Source of the DNA: Halomonas sp. ALS9
GTDB taxonomy: Bacteria; Pseudomonadota; Gammaproteobacteria; Pseudomonadales; Halomonadaceae
Assembly: GCF_001651035.1 (NCBI RefSeq)
Contig: NZ_LXRG01000110.1
Span: forward strand, 186,001 to 250,000
Length of the DNA: 64,000 nucleotides
Direction: 5' to 3'
Shown here: positions 18,028 through 27,104 of the stretch, piece after piece
How positions within the stretch are numbered: the stretch's first letter is position 1
Layout of the letters: the number at the start of each line of letters is the position of its first letter
Program-made: the position numbers and the translations under genes
The notes under the pieces: generated by a model
Seen by the model: only the letters and a program-made list of their open reading frames with translations
What the model was told of the DNA's origin: nothing
Databases searched by the model: none

Positions 18028-18552
18028 GTGGCCATTTACCAATACGGCGAGCACCAGCCCAACATCCATAGCGATGTCTATATTGCCGAAACCGCGGATG
18101 TGATCGGCCAGGTAACGTTACAAGCGCGCTCAAGCGTCTGGTATCAAGCGGTACTGCGCGGTGATACCGATCACTTGGAAATTGGCGAAGAGAGCAACAT
18201 TCAGGATGGCGCGGTACTGCATGCCGACCCCGGTTTTCCGCTCAAAGTCGGTAAAGGCGTGACGGTCGGGCATCAAGCCATGTTGCATGGCTGCACCGTT
18301 GGTGATGGCTGCTTAATCGGTATTCAAGCGGTGGTGCTTAACGGTGCGGTGATCGGCGAAAACAGCTTAGTGGGCGCGGGGGCTTTTATTAAGGAGGGTG
18401 CGGTATTTCCGCCCAATTCGTTAATTGTTGGTTCGCCTGCCCGCGTGGTACGTGCACTTTCCGAAGACGCGGTGGCGGGTTTGAAGCAGAACGCCCAAAG
18501 CTACGTAGAGCGCGGCAAGCTCCACAGCCAAGAACTTAAACGCATCGGCTAA
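18028..18552 (+). CDS. Gamma-class carbonic anhydrase-like hexapeptide-repeat protein
   Basis: A 174-residue left-handed beta-helix protein of the gamma carbonic anhydrase family (YrdA/PaaY type). Hexapeptide repeats run through ADVIGQVTLQARSSVW and SLVGAGAFIKEGAVFPPNSL. The three zinc-ligand histidines of the family are visible at residues 65, 82 and 87, with RGD at 44-46. The GTG at 18028 follows AGGAG; an upstream reading would add a Thr/Ser-rich repeat-encoded extension and is rejected. It follows glcC by about 80 bases, but a link to glycolate use is only positional. Confidence 0.85.
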   Translation: MAIYQYGEHQPNIHSDVYIAETADVIGQVTLQARSSVWYQAVLRGDTDHLEIGEESNIQDGAVLHADPGFPLKVGKGVTVGHQAMLHGCTVGDGCLIGIQAVVLNGAVIGENSLVGAGAFIKEGAVFPPNSLIVGSPARVVRALSEDAVAGLKQNAQSYVERGKLHSQELKRIG

Positions 18553-18598
18553 TGCTTAAACAATCAATAAGCAGGGCTTGAACATTGAGCTAAAAGCA

Positions 18599-18629
18599 CA
18601 AACCCCCGGGCTAACAGCCTGGGGGTTTG
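18599..18629. terminator. Bidirectional terminator between gamma-CA and lactate permease
   Basis: CAAACCCCCGGGC pairs with GCCTGGGGGTTTG around a short loop (one mismatch) between two convergent genes. Runs of T are weak, so it may be moderately efficient. Confidence 0.7.
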
Positions 18630-18659
18630 CGTTTGAACACTCGCTAACGAGTTTTACGG

Positions 18660-20351
18660 CTACATCAATGGATCCGTTACGCCAATCACGTAGAACGCCA
18701 CTAGCGCGATAATGCCGGTAAAGACGAGGTAGTAGATCGTCGGCAGGATCGTTTTCCGGATCGTCGCCCCTTCACGACCCAGCAGACCCACCGTGGCGGA
18801 GGCCGCGACCACGTTGTGAATGGCGATCATGTTACCCGCCGCCGCGCCGACTGCCTGGAGTGCAATCATCATGGCCGTTGATAGGCCGAGCGTTTCCGCA
18901 ACGCTGAACTGGAACTCTGCCAGCATCAGGTTAGAAACCGTGTTCGAGCCTGCAATAAAGGCACCCATCGCGCCAACTGCAGGAGCAAAGAACGGATAGA
19001 TGCCGCCCACGCTATCAGCTACCGCCTGCGCCATCATCACCGGCATTGAGACCAGGTCAGCACCGTTAACGCCGGAGTTGATCAGTATGCGTACCATCGG
19101 CACGGTAAAGATCAACACGAAGCCCGCGCCAAAGATCGTTTTGGTCGATTCTGAAACGGCCGCGCTGATTTTTTGTGGGTTCATGCGGTGCAGGAAGTAG
19201 GTGACGATGACCACGGCAATGATAATACCGCCCGGCAGATAGAGCGGCTGAACGCCACCGCTGACGCCCGCTTCGCCAAGAATATTATTCCAACTCAGGT
19301 TAATCGAAGTAAGCGCTGCTTTAAGAGGCTCTATAGTGCGAGAAGCCACCAAGAACAGGGCGAGCAGCACATAGGGTACCCAGCCTTTAAAGGTCGACAT
19401 TGGGGCTCTGCCCACCACGTCATCAAGTTTGATCTGCAGGTTGCCGATCCACTCGTCGGGCCAAGCGCTCTCTGCTGGAAAATCCCAGGTGTCTTTAGGC
19501 ATTAGGAAGCCACGTTTGGCGGCAGGAACAACAATCGCCAGACCCACCATAGCGCCGATCATAGACGGGAACTCTGGCCCCAGCAGCACGCCGACCAGCA
19601 TGTAAGGCACGACGAAGCAGATACCGGTAAAGATGGCGAAAGGAGTAATCGACAGCCCTTCTTTCCAAGACTTATTGGCACCGAAGAAGCGCACCATAAC
19701 GGTCACCAAAATCAGCGGCATTAAAATACCCACGATGCCATGAGTAATCGCCACTTCGCTGGTGACTAGCTGGAAGAACACGTCCCAGCTTGAACCGACT
19801 GAATCAAGCTGAGCAGTGATGCCCGCGCGATCCACGCCGCTCCCGACGCCAACCACAATAGGCGTACCCACGGCGCCGAAGGAGACCGGTGTAGATTGAA
19901 TCATCATGCCCACGACCACCGCCGCAAGCGCCGGAAAGCCAAGCGCCACCATCAGCGGTGCAGCAACTGCGGCTGGCGTACCGAAGCCTGACGCGCCTTC
20001 GATAAAGCAACCGAACAGCCAGGCAACAATCAATGCCTGTACGCGGCGGTCAGGGCTAATGCCTGAAAAGCCGTTACGAATAGCGGTAATACCACCGGAG
20101 TGCTTGAGCGTGTTAAGCAACAGGATGGCGCCAAAGATGATCCATAAAAGACCGGCGGTCTGGATCAAGCCCTGAATAGTCGACGCCGCTACGCGACTAA
20201 ACGACATGTCCCAAGCGGTTAAGCCAATAATAGCGGCGGTCAGGAAGACAATCGGCATCGCTATCTTGGCCGGTATTTTAAACCCTATGAGCAAAATACC
20301 GGCCAGCAACAGCGGCAAAAAGGCCAGAAGTGCAAGTGTCGTTTCGTTCAT
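18660..20351 (-). CDS. L-lactate/glycolate permease (LldP/GlcA family)
   Basis: A 563-residue inner-membrane permease of the LctP family (2-hydroxycarboxylate:H+ symport) with about 13-14 hydrophobic segments. Recognisable blocks are [55 protein letters not shown] and [18 protein letters not shown]. coli LldP and GlcA are so alike that sequence alone cannot choose. The same operator as in front of glcD lies upstream at 20474, and no lactate dehydrogenase genes are nearby, so glycolate is a sensible substrate (inference). Confidence 0.92.
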   Translation of the reverse strand: MNETTLALLAFLPLLLAGILLIGFKIPAKIAMPIVFLTAAIIGLTAWDMSFSRVAASTIQGLIQTAGLLWIIFGAILLLNTLKHSGGITAIRNGFSGISPDRRVQALIVAWLFGCFIEGASGFGTPAAVAAPLMVALGFPALAAVVVGMMIQSTPVSFGAVGTPIVVGVGSGVDRAGITAQLDSVGSSWDVFFQLVTSEVAITHGIVGILMPLILVTVMVRFFGANKSWKEGLSITPFAIFTGICFVVPYMLVGVLLGPEFPSMIGAMVGLAIVVPAAKRGFLMPKDTWDFPAESAWPDEWIGNLQIKLDDVVGRAPMSTFKGWVPYVLLALFLVASRTIEPLKAALTSINLSWNNILGEAGVSGGVQPLYLPGGIIIAVVIVTYFLHRMNPQKISAAVSESTKTIFGAGFVLIFTVPMVRILINSGVNGADLVSMPVMMAQAVADSVGGIYPFFAPAVGAMGAFIAGSNTVSNLMLAEFQFSVAETLGLSTAMMIALQAVGAAAGNMIAIHNVVAASATVGLLGREGATIRKTILPTIYYLVFTGIIALVAFYVIGVTDPLM

Positions 20352-20730
20352 GGAAGGAACTGCCCCTTGTTATTGATTTGGTATGCTCCGCAATAACCGT
20401 CTGACAGTCGTACCGCCAGTCGGGTGTAGGTGAAAGATACGATTAGGCTAACCATATGACTACATTGGAAAATTGGTCTTACCAGTGTAACGCTTGTTTG
20501 GCGTATCGATTTATGCCGATTTTGTTTTGGTAGGTATTTGTTTTTTAAAAAATTTCATGCGGTTTTGTAAAAGAGCTAGCAAGCAGTGCCATTAGACTAA
20601 TAGACAGTACAGATGCCATTGGAAGGATAAGTACAGCGCTGGCTAGTTGCGTCGTAGCTGGCTTACGCTCATTGTTAGCGGCAGAAGTATTTTTTTACTC
20701 ACTATGCTCAACCACACGGAGGTTATGACA
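20352..20730. promoter_or_regulatory. Divergent intergenic region with a second GlcC-type operator
   Basis: This 379-base stretch separates the permease from a glutathione transferase gene. ATTGGTCTTACCAGT contains a TGGT-N3-ACCA dyad at 20474-20484, differing from the glcD site at one central base. It lies about 120 bases before the permease start. No other gene-like or hairpin feature was seen. Confidence 0.65.
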
Positions 20731-21423
20731 GTGGCAATGACTCTTTATGATCTGTGCGGCCGGGATGAACGGCTACGCTTCTCACCCTACTGCTGGCGCG
20801 TGCGCATGGCGCTTGCCCATAAAGGTTTGGAATTCACCACCGTGGCATGGCGATTCCTCGATAAGAAAGCGCTTGAGTTTGCCGACTACGACAAAGTACC
20901 GGTGCTGTGCGATGGGGATCAGGTGGTTACCGATAGTTTCGAGATTCTGCGCTACCTGGATAAGGCGTACCCCGAGGCCCCCGTATTGGGCGAAGGCATC
21001 AGCTATCAACGGGCATTGTTGTTCAAATACTACGTCGAGCGAAGCGTAAATCCGGCGCTATTCCGCATTATCGCCATGGATTTATTCGCGGCCGTGCACC
21101 CAGACGACCGTGCCTATTTCCGTGAAACTCGTGAGGCGCGGTTTGGTTGCACGCTGGAAGAGTTCCACCAACCCGAACAGGGTATGCAGCAGCTTAAACA
21201 GGCGCTGGCGCCAGTGCGTGATTTACTGCGTGACAGCCGCTTTTTAGATGGTGACTCTCCCAGCGGCTCAGATTACCTGCTGTTCGGCAGTATGATGTGG
21301 GTTCATGTTGTATCTACTCAGGCAGTGGTCGACCCCGGCGACCCGGTAGATGAGTGGTTTAAGCGTATGCTGAACGTCCACAATGGTGCTGCAAGCAGTG
21401 CGCTGACTGTGCGCGATATATAG
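20731..21423 (+). CDS. Glutathione S-transferase family protein
   Basis: A 230-residue soluble GST with an N-terminal thioredoxin-like domain (RFSPYCWRVRMALAHKGLEF, then KVPVLCDGDQVVTDSFEILRYL, the cis-Pro and glutathione-binding V-P and D-S motifs) and an all-helical C-terminal domain. The SPYC segment provides a Ser/Cys candidate for activating glutathione. Substrate unknown. Start is ambiguous: GGAGG at 20718-20722 is best spaced for GTG at 20731, with ATG at 20725 too close and ATG at 20737 rather far. Confidence 0.85.
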   Translation: MAMTLYDLCGRDERLRFSPYCWRVRMALAHKGLEFTTVAWRFLDKKALEFADYDKVPVLCDGDQVVTDSFEILRYLDKAYPEAPVLGEGISYQRALLFKYYVERSVNPALFRIIAMDLFAAVHPDDRAYFRETREARFGCTLEEFHQPEQGMQQLKQALAPVRDLLRDSRFLDGDSPSGSDYLLFGSMMWVHVVSTQAVVDPGDPVDEWFKRMLNVHNGAASSALTVRDI

Positions 21424-21525
21424 TATTTAGTGATAGTAATTAGTGATAGTAATTTGTGATAGGTACGTAGTGCTAGAAGACAGTGTTAGTACATAGTGTT
21501 AATAGCTAGTGTTAATAGAAAGTGG
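21424..21525 (+). repeat. Degenerate TAGTGNTA repeat tract
   Basis: About eight imperfect copies of a TAGTGATAGTAAT/TAGTGTTAATA-like unit of 12-16 bases fill the gap after the first GST gene, starting at its stop codon. The first two copies (TTAGTGATAGTAA) are nearly exact. They give no strong hairpin and no ORF. Confidence 0.6.
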
Positions 21526-21609
21526 CGGCACAACGATGTGCCGCCTGATGTAATGCGAAAACATTGATAAGCTCACGAGTGAATCAACGTTTTCCTAAAG
21601 GAGATGGCA

Positions 21610-22299
21610 ATGATTGACCTGTATTACTGGACAACCCCCAACGGCCATAAAATCTCCATCATGCTCGAAGAAGCCAACCTGGCGTACCGAGTGAAGCCGA
21701 TTAACATTGGCCGAGGCGAGCAGTTTGACCCTGAGTTTCTCACTATCGCCCCCAATAACCGTATTCCCGCCATTGTCGACCACGCCCCGCAAGACGGCGG
21801 CCAGCCGCTGTCGATGTTTGAGTCGGGTGCGATCCTGGAGTATCTGGCCGATAAGAGCGGGCTCTTTTTGCCTTCAGCAGGGCGCGAACGCTATATCGTA
21901 TTGCAGTGGCTGCACTGGCAAATGGGCGGGCTAGGGCCGATGGCAGGTCAGAACCACCACTTTTGCCACTATGCGCCGCAAAAGATTGAGTATGCCATTG
22001 AGCGCTACGTGCGCGAAACAAATCGGCTTTACAGCGTCTTGGATCAACGTTTGGCCCATCATACTTATGTGGGTGGCGATGACTACTCGATTGCCGATAT
22101 GGCGATCTACCCCTGGATTGTGCCTTGGGAAAAGCAGCGTCAAACGTTAGAAGAGTTCCCAGACCTAGAGCGCTGGTTTGACATGATCAAAGCACGCCCT
22201 GCGGTGCGCCGAGCTTACGCATTGGTCGAAGATGTTAATCCCCAGACGGGCGTAGAAATGGACGAGCAGGCGCGTAAGCACTTGTTCGGTAACCGCTAA
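21610..22299 (+). CDS. Glutathione S-transferase-like disulfide-bond oxidoreductase (YfcG/YghU type)
   Basis: A 229-residue GST-superfamily protein. MIDLYYWTTPNGHKISIMLEE with the T-x-N-x-x-K/R motif, IAPNNRIPAIVD and SMFESGAILEYLA match the Nu-class YfcG/YghU group, which acts as glutathione-dependent disulfide reductase rather than a classic transferase. The helical C-terminal domain has GPMAGQNHHF and the N-capping SIADMAIYPW. ATG at 21610 is six bases after AAAGGAG; the in-frame ATG at 21604 abuts it and is rejected. Confidence 0.9.
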   Translation: MIDLYYWTTPNGHKISIMLEEANLAYRVKPINIGRGEQFDPEFLTIAPNNRIPAIVDHAPQDGGQPLSMFESGAILEYLADKSGLFLPSAGRERYIVLQWLHWQMGGLGPMAGQNHHFCHYAPQKIEYAIERYVRETNRLYSVLDQRLAHHTYVGGDDYSIADMAIYPWIVPWEKQRQTLEEFPDLERWFDMIKARPAVRRAYALVEDVNPQTGVEMDEQARKHLFGNR

Positions 22300-22343
22300 T
22301 AATTGGCGGCGATTGGCCGTTCTAACGACCTGCGAGTGAGCAT

Positions 22344-22372
22344 GCGCAGCATGAGAAAAAATCATGTTGCGC
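22344..22372 (+). other. Hairpin between GST and phasin genes
   Basis: GCGCAGCATGA (22344-22354) pairs with TCATGTTGCGC (22362-22372) with one G-U pair and a GAAAAAA loop. There is no following T run, so termination of the upstream gene or a role in the phasin leader are both possible. Confidence 0.5.
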
Positions 22373-22479
22373 TGCACAAAAAGCACTGCTAGCTTTAAGT
22401 ACAGCAGAGGTAAAAGCCTGACTAAGAACCGCCTAACCGAGGCGCGTTTATGTACTAGCTCACACCTGGAGATATACTG

Positions 22480-22851
22480 ATGAACAGCAGCGCTAACAAA
22501 GCCAGTACCGAAAAAACCAAGCAACAGCTTGAGTCCGTTTTTGTATCACCCATGCGTTCCTACACGCTTACCGCGCTTGATTACTACGACCAGATGTTCA
22601 GTGCTCAACTGGATGCTTTCCGTGCCTACTCGGACATGGCGATTGCACAAGCGCGTACTTGGCTTGACGTAAAAGACGCTGACAGCTTCAAAAAAGCCAT
22701 AGATAGCCAGCAAAAAACGGCTAGCGAATTTATGGAGCGAGTGAAGGGCGACACAGAAAAAGTCACCTCCATCAGCAAAAGCTTTGCTGAAGAGAGCCAG
22801 CAGCAAGTAGAAGAAACCACTAAGAAAGCGGTAGAGACTGCCAAGCAGTAA
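22480..22851 (+). CDS. Phasin family protein
   Basis: A 123-residue, almost wholly helical and charged protein of the phasin_2 type, which coats polyhydroxyalkanoate granules. The family pattern of an amphipathic helix (YTLTALDYYDQMFSAQLDAF), then AIAQARTWLDVKDADSFKKA and heptad-like helices ending in ETTKKAVETAKQ, is clear. Its start follows CTGGAG. It stands alone: no PHA synthase or depolymerase is nearby, and a terminator follows. Confidence 0.88.
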   Translation: MNSSANKASTEKTKQQLESVFVSPMRSYTLTALDYYDQMFSAQLDAFRAYSDMAIAQARTWLDVKDADSFKKAIDSQQKTASEFMERVKGDTEKVTSISKSFAEESQQQVEETTKKAVETAKQ

Positions 22852-22890
22852 TCGAGCAGACCGTCATCGAAAAGTAATACCGCTTAACAG

Positions 22891-22919
22891 CGCCGCGCCC
22901 AGAAGGGTGCGGCGTTTTT
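22891..22919 (+). terminator. Rho-independent terminator after phasin
   Basis: CGCCGCGCCC pairs with GGGTGCGGCG (one G-T position) around AGAA, followed directly by TTTTTG. Confidence 0.9.
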
Positions 22920-22969
22920 GTATACGAAAAATGATGGTTATATGCGATGTTTATATGCAATGCATAAGT

Positions 22970-23509
22970 CTAGGATTTTGTCGCCCGGTCAATTAAACGA
23001 AAGCGCGCAATGCGAATAATTTGCTCAATGGCCGTTTGCCGTTCGATGGCTGCGTCGTTGTTCAGGCGCTCCTCGAAGGCGGCTAATATGGCATGGCGAT
23101 CCAGCCCTTTAACGGCAATGACAAAGGGAAAGCCAAATTTCCCCTTGTACGCCGTATTAAGCGTCTCAAAACGCGCAAACTCCTCGGGGCTGCACTGATC
23201 AAGCCCAGCGCCTGCCTGTTCGCTGGTTGAATCTTGCGTGAGTTCACCCGCCATAGCCGCTTTACCCGCCAGGTCAGGATGCGCTTGGATCACCTTGATT
23301 TGCTGTTCGCTGCTCGCCTGCTGCAACATAAGCCCCATAAGCTCGGCCAGTGCATCGGGGCTATCGTGGGCCTCAGTAAGACCGTGCTGCCAAGCGGCTT
23401 CGGCCACCCAGGGCGAATGTTCATACACATCCCCATAGTGATGGGTAAGCATTTCCAGGCTGCACTTGCTAGGCGCGGGTGAAAGCAGTAACGGATTAGA
23501 TGTGGGCAC
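22970..23509 (-). CDS. uraD: 2-oxo-4-hydroxy-4-carboxy-5-ureidoimidazoline (OHCU) decarboxylase
   Basis: UraD converts OHCU to (S)-allantoin, the third step from urate. The 179-residue all-helical protein contains the family blocks GDVYEHSPWVAEAAW (with the catalytic His region), IQVIQAHPDLAG as IKVIQAHPDLAGKAA, and GFPFVIAVKG with NDAAIERQTAIEQI near the end. GTG start at 23509 with GGAGAG six bases upstream. It is divergent from hiuH, and the 125-base gap between them carries two palindromic sites. Confidence 0.93.
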   Translation of the reverse strand: MPTSNPLLLSPAPSKCSLEMLTHHYGDVYEHSPWVAEAAWQHGLTEAHDSPDALAELMGLMLQQASSEQQIKVIQAHPDLAGKAAMAGELTQDSTSEQAGAGLDQCSPEEFARFETLNTAYKGKFGFPFVIAVKGLDRHAILAAFEERLNNDAAIERQTAIEQIIRIARFRLIDRATKS

Positions 23510-23560
23510 TGAAATCTCTCCAAAGCGTAAGGCGAGTTAAAGCCTACTATGCTGGATTTG

Positions 23561-23608
23561 GTGTATACAATAAATAGCATCAAAGGTACTCTTTGACCAA
23601 TCGGTCAA
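23561..23608. promoter_or_regulatory. Two operator-like palindromes between uraD and hiuH
   Basis: GTGTATACAA (23561-23570) is a 9/10 match to TTGTATACAA, found three more times near purine genes in this window (38006, 38199, 45136) and typical of sites for FCD-type GntR regulators. TTGACC-AATC-GGTCAA (23593-23608) is a second, perfect dyad; a near copy lies at 38087 upstream of puuE. Which regulator binds which is inference. Confidence 0.6.
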
Positions 23609-23634
23609 GCAATATGACAACTTGAGGAGTGGCT

Positions 23635-23988
23635 ATGGGACGTTTAACCACCCACGTACTGGATACTGCCAAAGGCCAGCCCGGTCATGGTATTAACATT
23701 GAGGTGTTTCGCCTTTCAGGCAGCGAACGCCAGCATCTAACCACTGTAACCACCAATAGCGACGGACGTTGCGATGCGCCCATTCTAGACGGTGATGCGT
23801 TTACAGCCGGCGAGTACGAGCTGGTGTTCCATGCCGGTGACTATCTGCGTGCCCAGGGCGTTGAAGCGGCTGAGCCACGCTTTTTAGACGTGATTCCGCT
23901 GCGCTTTGGCGTCGCTGATGCCAGCCAGCACTACCATGTGCCGCTGCTGCTCTCGCCTTACGGCTATTCCACCTACCGCGGCAGTTAA
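23635..23988 (+). CDS. hiuH: 5-hydroxyisourate hydrolase (transthyretin-like)
   Basis: HiuH hydrolyses 5-hydroxyisourate to OHCU. It starts [19 protein letters not shown] with the catalytic His/Arg motif (LTTHVLD), and ends [18 protein letters not shown], where YRGS is the transthyretin-related signature. The 117-residue length is typical. ATG at 23635 follows GAGGAG by five bases; it is followed after 11 bases by puuD. No signal peptide. Confidence 0.96.
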   Translation: MGRLTTHVLDTAKGQPGHGINIEVFRLSGSERQHLTTVTTNSDGRCDAPILDGDAFTAGEYELVFHAGDYLRAQGVEAAEPRFLDVIPLRFGVADASQHYHVPLLLSPYGYSTYRGS

Positions 23989-23999
23989 GAGGGCCGAGC

Positions 24000-25202
24000 A
24001 TGCAGTCATATATTATCGATTTTGTTAACTTGCTACTCCGCTGGCTGCATGTGATTGCCGCTATCGCCTGGATTGGCGAGTCGGTTTATTTTGTCATGCT
24101 GGATAACAGCTTGCGCAAGCCCAAAGCCGAGGAAGACCGCGAGAAGGGCGTGTTCGGTGAAATGTGGTCGGTTCACGGTGGTGGGTTTTATCACAATCAG
24201 AAGTACGCCACGGCCCCCGCCAAGCTGCCCAATGATCTGCACTGGTCGTTCTGGAAAGCCTATACCACCTGGCTTTCTGGCTTTGCACTGTTTGTTATTC
24301 TGTACATGGTCAACCCAGGGTTCTATCTGGTAAACCCCAACAGTGACTGGCAGTGGGCCGCTAATTTAACCGGTTGGCAGGCCAACCTTCTGGCGCTGGC
24401 ATTCTTGCTGGGCGGCTGGGTGGTGTACAACGAGCTTTGCAAACGCATTAGCCCCAATATGGATCGCGATGGACTGCTCAGCGTGGCGGTTGCCGTGATG
24501 ATGGTGATCGTTGCCTACCTCAGTACGCAAATGTTCACCGGTCGTGCCGCCTTCCTGCTCACCGGGGCGGTGATGGCAACGGCGATGTCAGCCAACGTCT
24601 TCTTCTGGATTATTCCCGGCCAGCGGCGCATGGTAAAAGCGATGAAGGCAGGGGATGCGCCCAACCCGCTGGATGGCAAACGCGGCAAACAGCGCTCGGT
24701 GCATAACACCTACTTCACGCTGCCGGTCGTGCTACTGATGGTGAGTAATCACTACTCGTTTATCTACTCCCATGAGCTGGCTTGGATAGTAATGGTGCTG
24801 TTTATCTTTGCCGGCGCCTTGATCCGCCAATTCTTTGTCCTGATGCATGCAGGCAACACCCAGCCAGCGTATCCGGCCTTTGGGGTAGGGCTTATTCTGC
24901 TAGCGTTTTGGGTGGCCGCACCCAGTGCGTCGTCGCCTGGCGGTGCTGACGGCGTTGACGCGCCCGACCAGGCACAAATCAGCACTTTAATAGAGCAGCA
25001 CTGTGTTCAGTGTCATGCTCTCAATCCTGAGCATGCCGGTTTCTCAGCGCCGCCTGCAGGGTTTGCGTTGGATAGCTGGGATGAAATCCTGGGCCATAAA
25101 GGGCAAATTCAGCAGGTAGTGGCCAGCCGCTATATGCCATTAGGCAATATGACCAACATGAGTGACGAAGAGCGCGATATCATTGCCGCTTGGGAGGAGT
25201 GA
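24000..25202 (+). CDS. puuD: Urate oxidase (hydroxylase) PuuD, membrane-bound with cytochrome c domain
   Basis: PuuD oxidises urate to 5-hydroxyisourate using a membrane domain and passes electrons to the respiratory chain through a fused cytochrome c, without producing hydrogen peroxide. Eight or so hydrophobic helices start with LLRWLHVIAAIAWIGESVYF; the C-terminal haem motif CVQCH is at residues 335-339 with a Met-containing loop (SRYMPLGNMTNM). The 400-residue length fits the family. It lies 11 bases after hiuH and 15 before a GntR regulator, an apparent operon. Confidence 0.95.
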   Translation: MQSYIIDFVNLLLRWLHVIAAIAWIGESVYFVMLDNSLRKPKAEEDREKGVFGEMWSVHGGGFYHNQKYATAPAKLPNDLHWSFWKAYTTWLSGFALFVILYMVNPGFYLVNPNSDWQWAANLTGWQANLLALAFLLGGWVVYNELCKRISPNMDRDGLLSVAVAVMMVIVAYLSTQMFTGRAAFLLTGAVMATAMSANVFFWIIPGQRRMVKAMKAGDAPNPLDGKRGKQRSVHNTYFTLPVVLLMVSNHYSFIYSHELAWIVMVLFIFAGALIRQFFVLMHAGNTQPAYPAFGVGLILLAFWVAAPSASSPGGADGVDAPDQAQISTLIEQHCVQCHALNPEHAGFSAPPAGFALDSWDEILGHKGQIQQVVASRYMPLGNMTNMSDEERDIIAAWEE

Positions 25203-25217
25203 TCAGAGAGGCTAACT

Positions 25218-25964
25218 ATGAGTGATACGCAGGCGCCGGAAAAGCGGCGCGCTCCTGTTAAAGAAGGCAAAGAGAGTAAAAAAGAGAGCAAAGAGGGCGA
25301 TGAGCGCCACGAGGCGATCTACCGCGCGGTGAGTGACGCGATAGTTGAGCAGCGCCTTAAGCCCGGCGCACGGTTGCGCGAAGATGCGCTGGCGGACGTC
25401 TTTGGCATTAGCCGCACCGGTATTCGTAAAATACTGCAGCGTCTGGCGCTGGAACAGTTAGTTACCCTAACGCCACGCCGTGGCGCCAGCGTCACTCGGC
25501 CCACGGCTGATGAAGCCAAAGACGTATTTGATGCCCGCCAGTTAATCGAGTGCGGGTTAATGCCCGATGTAGCGCGGCGCATGGGTGAAAAAGAGGCGGC
25601 AGAACTGCGCGAAATGGCCCGCCAGGAGCGCCAGGCGCTGCGCAGCGGCCAACAGAGCGTGGCTATTCGGCTGTCGGCAGATTTTCATGTGCGTCTAGCC
25701 CAGCTCTCAGGCAACGCCACCCTGGCAGAGTTTGTCGAACGGCTTTGCTCGCGCTCATCGCTGATCCTTGCCGTCTACGGTCACCCCGGCCACCTGGGCT
25801 GCGAATCCCACGACCACGATGACCTGATCGGCTATCTAGAAACAGGCAATGGCGAGCGCGCGAAAGCCTTTATGAGCCGCCACCTAAAAGCCATCGAAGC
25901 CTCGCTCTCCATGGTTGAAGAGGAGGAGAGCGCACCGGATCTGCAGCAGATATTTGGCGGGTAA
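25218..25964 (+). CDS. GntR/FCD-family transcriptional regulator, probably of purine catabolism
   Basis: A 248-residue regulator with a Lys/Glu-rich 30-residue N-terminal tail (KEGKESKKESKEG), a winged helix (about 31-92; LREDALADVFGISRTGIRKI) and an FCD domain with DFHVRLAQLSGN and a later H in HDHDDLIGYLETG. Co-transcription with hiuH-puuD suggests it senses a purine breakdown product; TTGTATACAA-type palindromes near uraD/hiuH, puuE and allE are plausible sites. Whether it represses or activates cannot be told here. Confidence 0.85.
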   Translation: MSDTQAPEKRRAPVKEGKESKKESKEGDERHEAIYRAVSDAIVEQRLKPGARLREDALADVFGISRTGIRKILQRLALEQLVTLTPRRGASVTRPTADEAKDVFDARQLIECGLMPDVARRMGEKEAAELREMARQERQALRSGQQSVAIRLSADFHVRLAQLSGNATLAEFVERLCSRSSLILAVYGHPGHLGCESHDHDDLIGYLETGNGERAKAFMSRHLKAIEASLSMVEEEESAPDLQQIFGG

Positions 25965-26029
25965 GGGCGGTTTCTGATCGCTAAAAAACAGCGTCTGGGG
26001 CTTATTAAGAAGAGCTTATTAAAGAGGCC

Positions 26030-26908
26030 TTACATTAAGCTCCAGAACGCATCGACCAAGGGGTTTTTTAGGTTTTTCTTTAGGGTAAACAAACCAATAT
26101 CGTAGGGCTCTAGTTCCGGCGTTACGTCGAGTACACGAATGCGATCCACCAAGGGGCTGTTGTCGAGGACGATTTTGGGCACCACGCCAATGCCAAAGCC
26201 CAGGCTCACCATACTCACAATGGCTTCATTACCGGTGACCTGCGCATAAATGCGCGGGGAGACATCCAACTGGCGAAACCACTCATCCACGCGGGCTCGC
26301 GATACACCACTCTCCGATAGGATCATTGGAATATTCGCCCATTCGGCTGGTGTGATGGGCGTGTTGATGGGCACATTCGGCACCTGCTGCTCAAGAGGGG
26401 CAATAAACAGCAAAGGCGAGGTGGCGATGGGTTTAAACGCCAGGCCACGGGGCAAGTGGGCTGGCTGGGCCGCAATGCTAAGGTCTTCTTTACCATCCAG
26501 AACATGCGCAATCGCGTGTTCAGGATCCCCCGTGCGCAGCTTGATTTCAATGACCGGGTAGGCGATACGAAAGCGGCGTAATAGCTCGTGTAAAAAGCTG
26601 TAGCTGGCGGTGACGGAGCCATACAGGCTGATTTCACCGCTTAATTGATCAGGATTGTCGGTTAATTCATGACGAATCAAATGCCATTGGCGACTGGCAT
26701 CACGGGCGTACTTGAGAAACTTTTGCCCTTCCTGGGTCAACACCACGGTACGGTTGTCGCGATTAAACAGCGACACTCCCAGCTCCTCTTCTAAATGACG
26801 GATGTTGCGCGACAGGGCAGAAATGCTGATATAGCACTCATCGCTGGCGCGCCCGAAATGTAGGGTTTCTGCCAAAGCGAGGAACTGTTTTAACGTTTTA
26901 AAATTCAT
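26030..26908 (-). CDS. ilvY: LysR-family activator IlvY
   Basis: A 292-residue LysR regulator divergent from ilvC. The HTH region MNFKTLKQFLALAETLHFGR closely resembles E. coli IlvY, followed by NRDNRTVVLTQEG. The C-terminal effector domain would bind acetolactate or acetohydroxybutyrate and activate ilvC. No ATG has a good ribosome site; I choose the ATG at 26908 by similarity, and ATG 26917 or an upstream TTG are alternatives. Confidence 0.9.
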   Translation of the reverse strand: MNFKTLKQFLALAETLHFGRASDECYISISALSRNIRHLEEELGVSLFNRDNRTVVLTQEGQKFLKYARDASRQWHLIRHELTDNPDQLSGEISLYGSVTASYSFLHELLRRFRIAYPVIEIKLRTGDPEHAIAHVLDGKEDLSIAAQPAHLPRGLAFKPIATSPLLFIAPLEQQVPNVPINTPITPAEWANIPMILSESGVSRARVDEWFRQLDVSPRIYAQVTGNEAIVSMVSLGFGIGVVPKIVLDNSPLVDRIRVLDVTPELEPYDIGLFTLKKNLKNPLVDAFWSLM

Positions 26909-27104
26909 AAACGCCATACTAATTGAGTTTTGCAAAAAATGGGATGCGCTGTTGCAAATATATCAATTTAAGAAATGGTCACTCTTGTATAGATTGTCCC
27001 TACTCACATGCCGCTGAATCTCGCATTGAGCGGCTATGTCTCTCTTTTTCGTGTCGGTGTGTCTCACATCGATATTGTGATCATAAATATTTAGGATGTT
27101 AACG
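26909..27104. promoter_or_regulatory. ilvY-ilvC divergent control region
   Basis: The 196-base gap contains TTGCAAATATATCAA (LysR-type T-N11-A, about 26953-26967) and a 6-bp dyad GCCGCT-N13-AGCGGC at 27010-27034. By analogy with E. coli, IlvY would bind here; the exact sites are not established by sequence alone. Confidence 0.45.
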
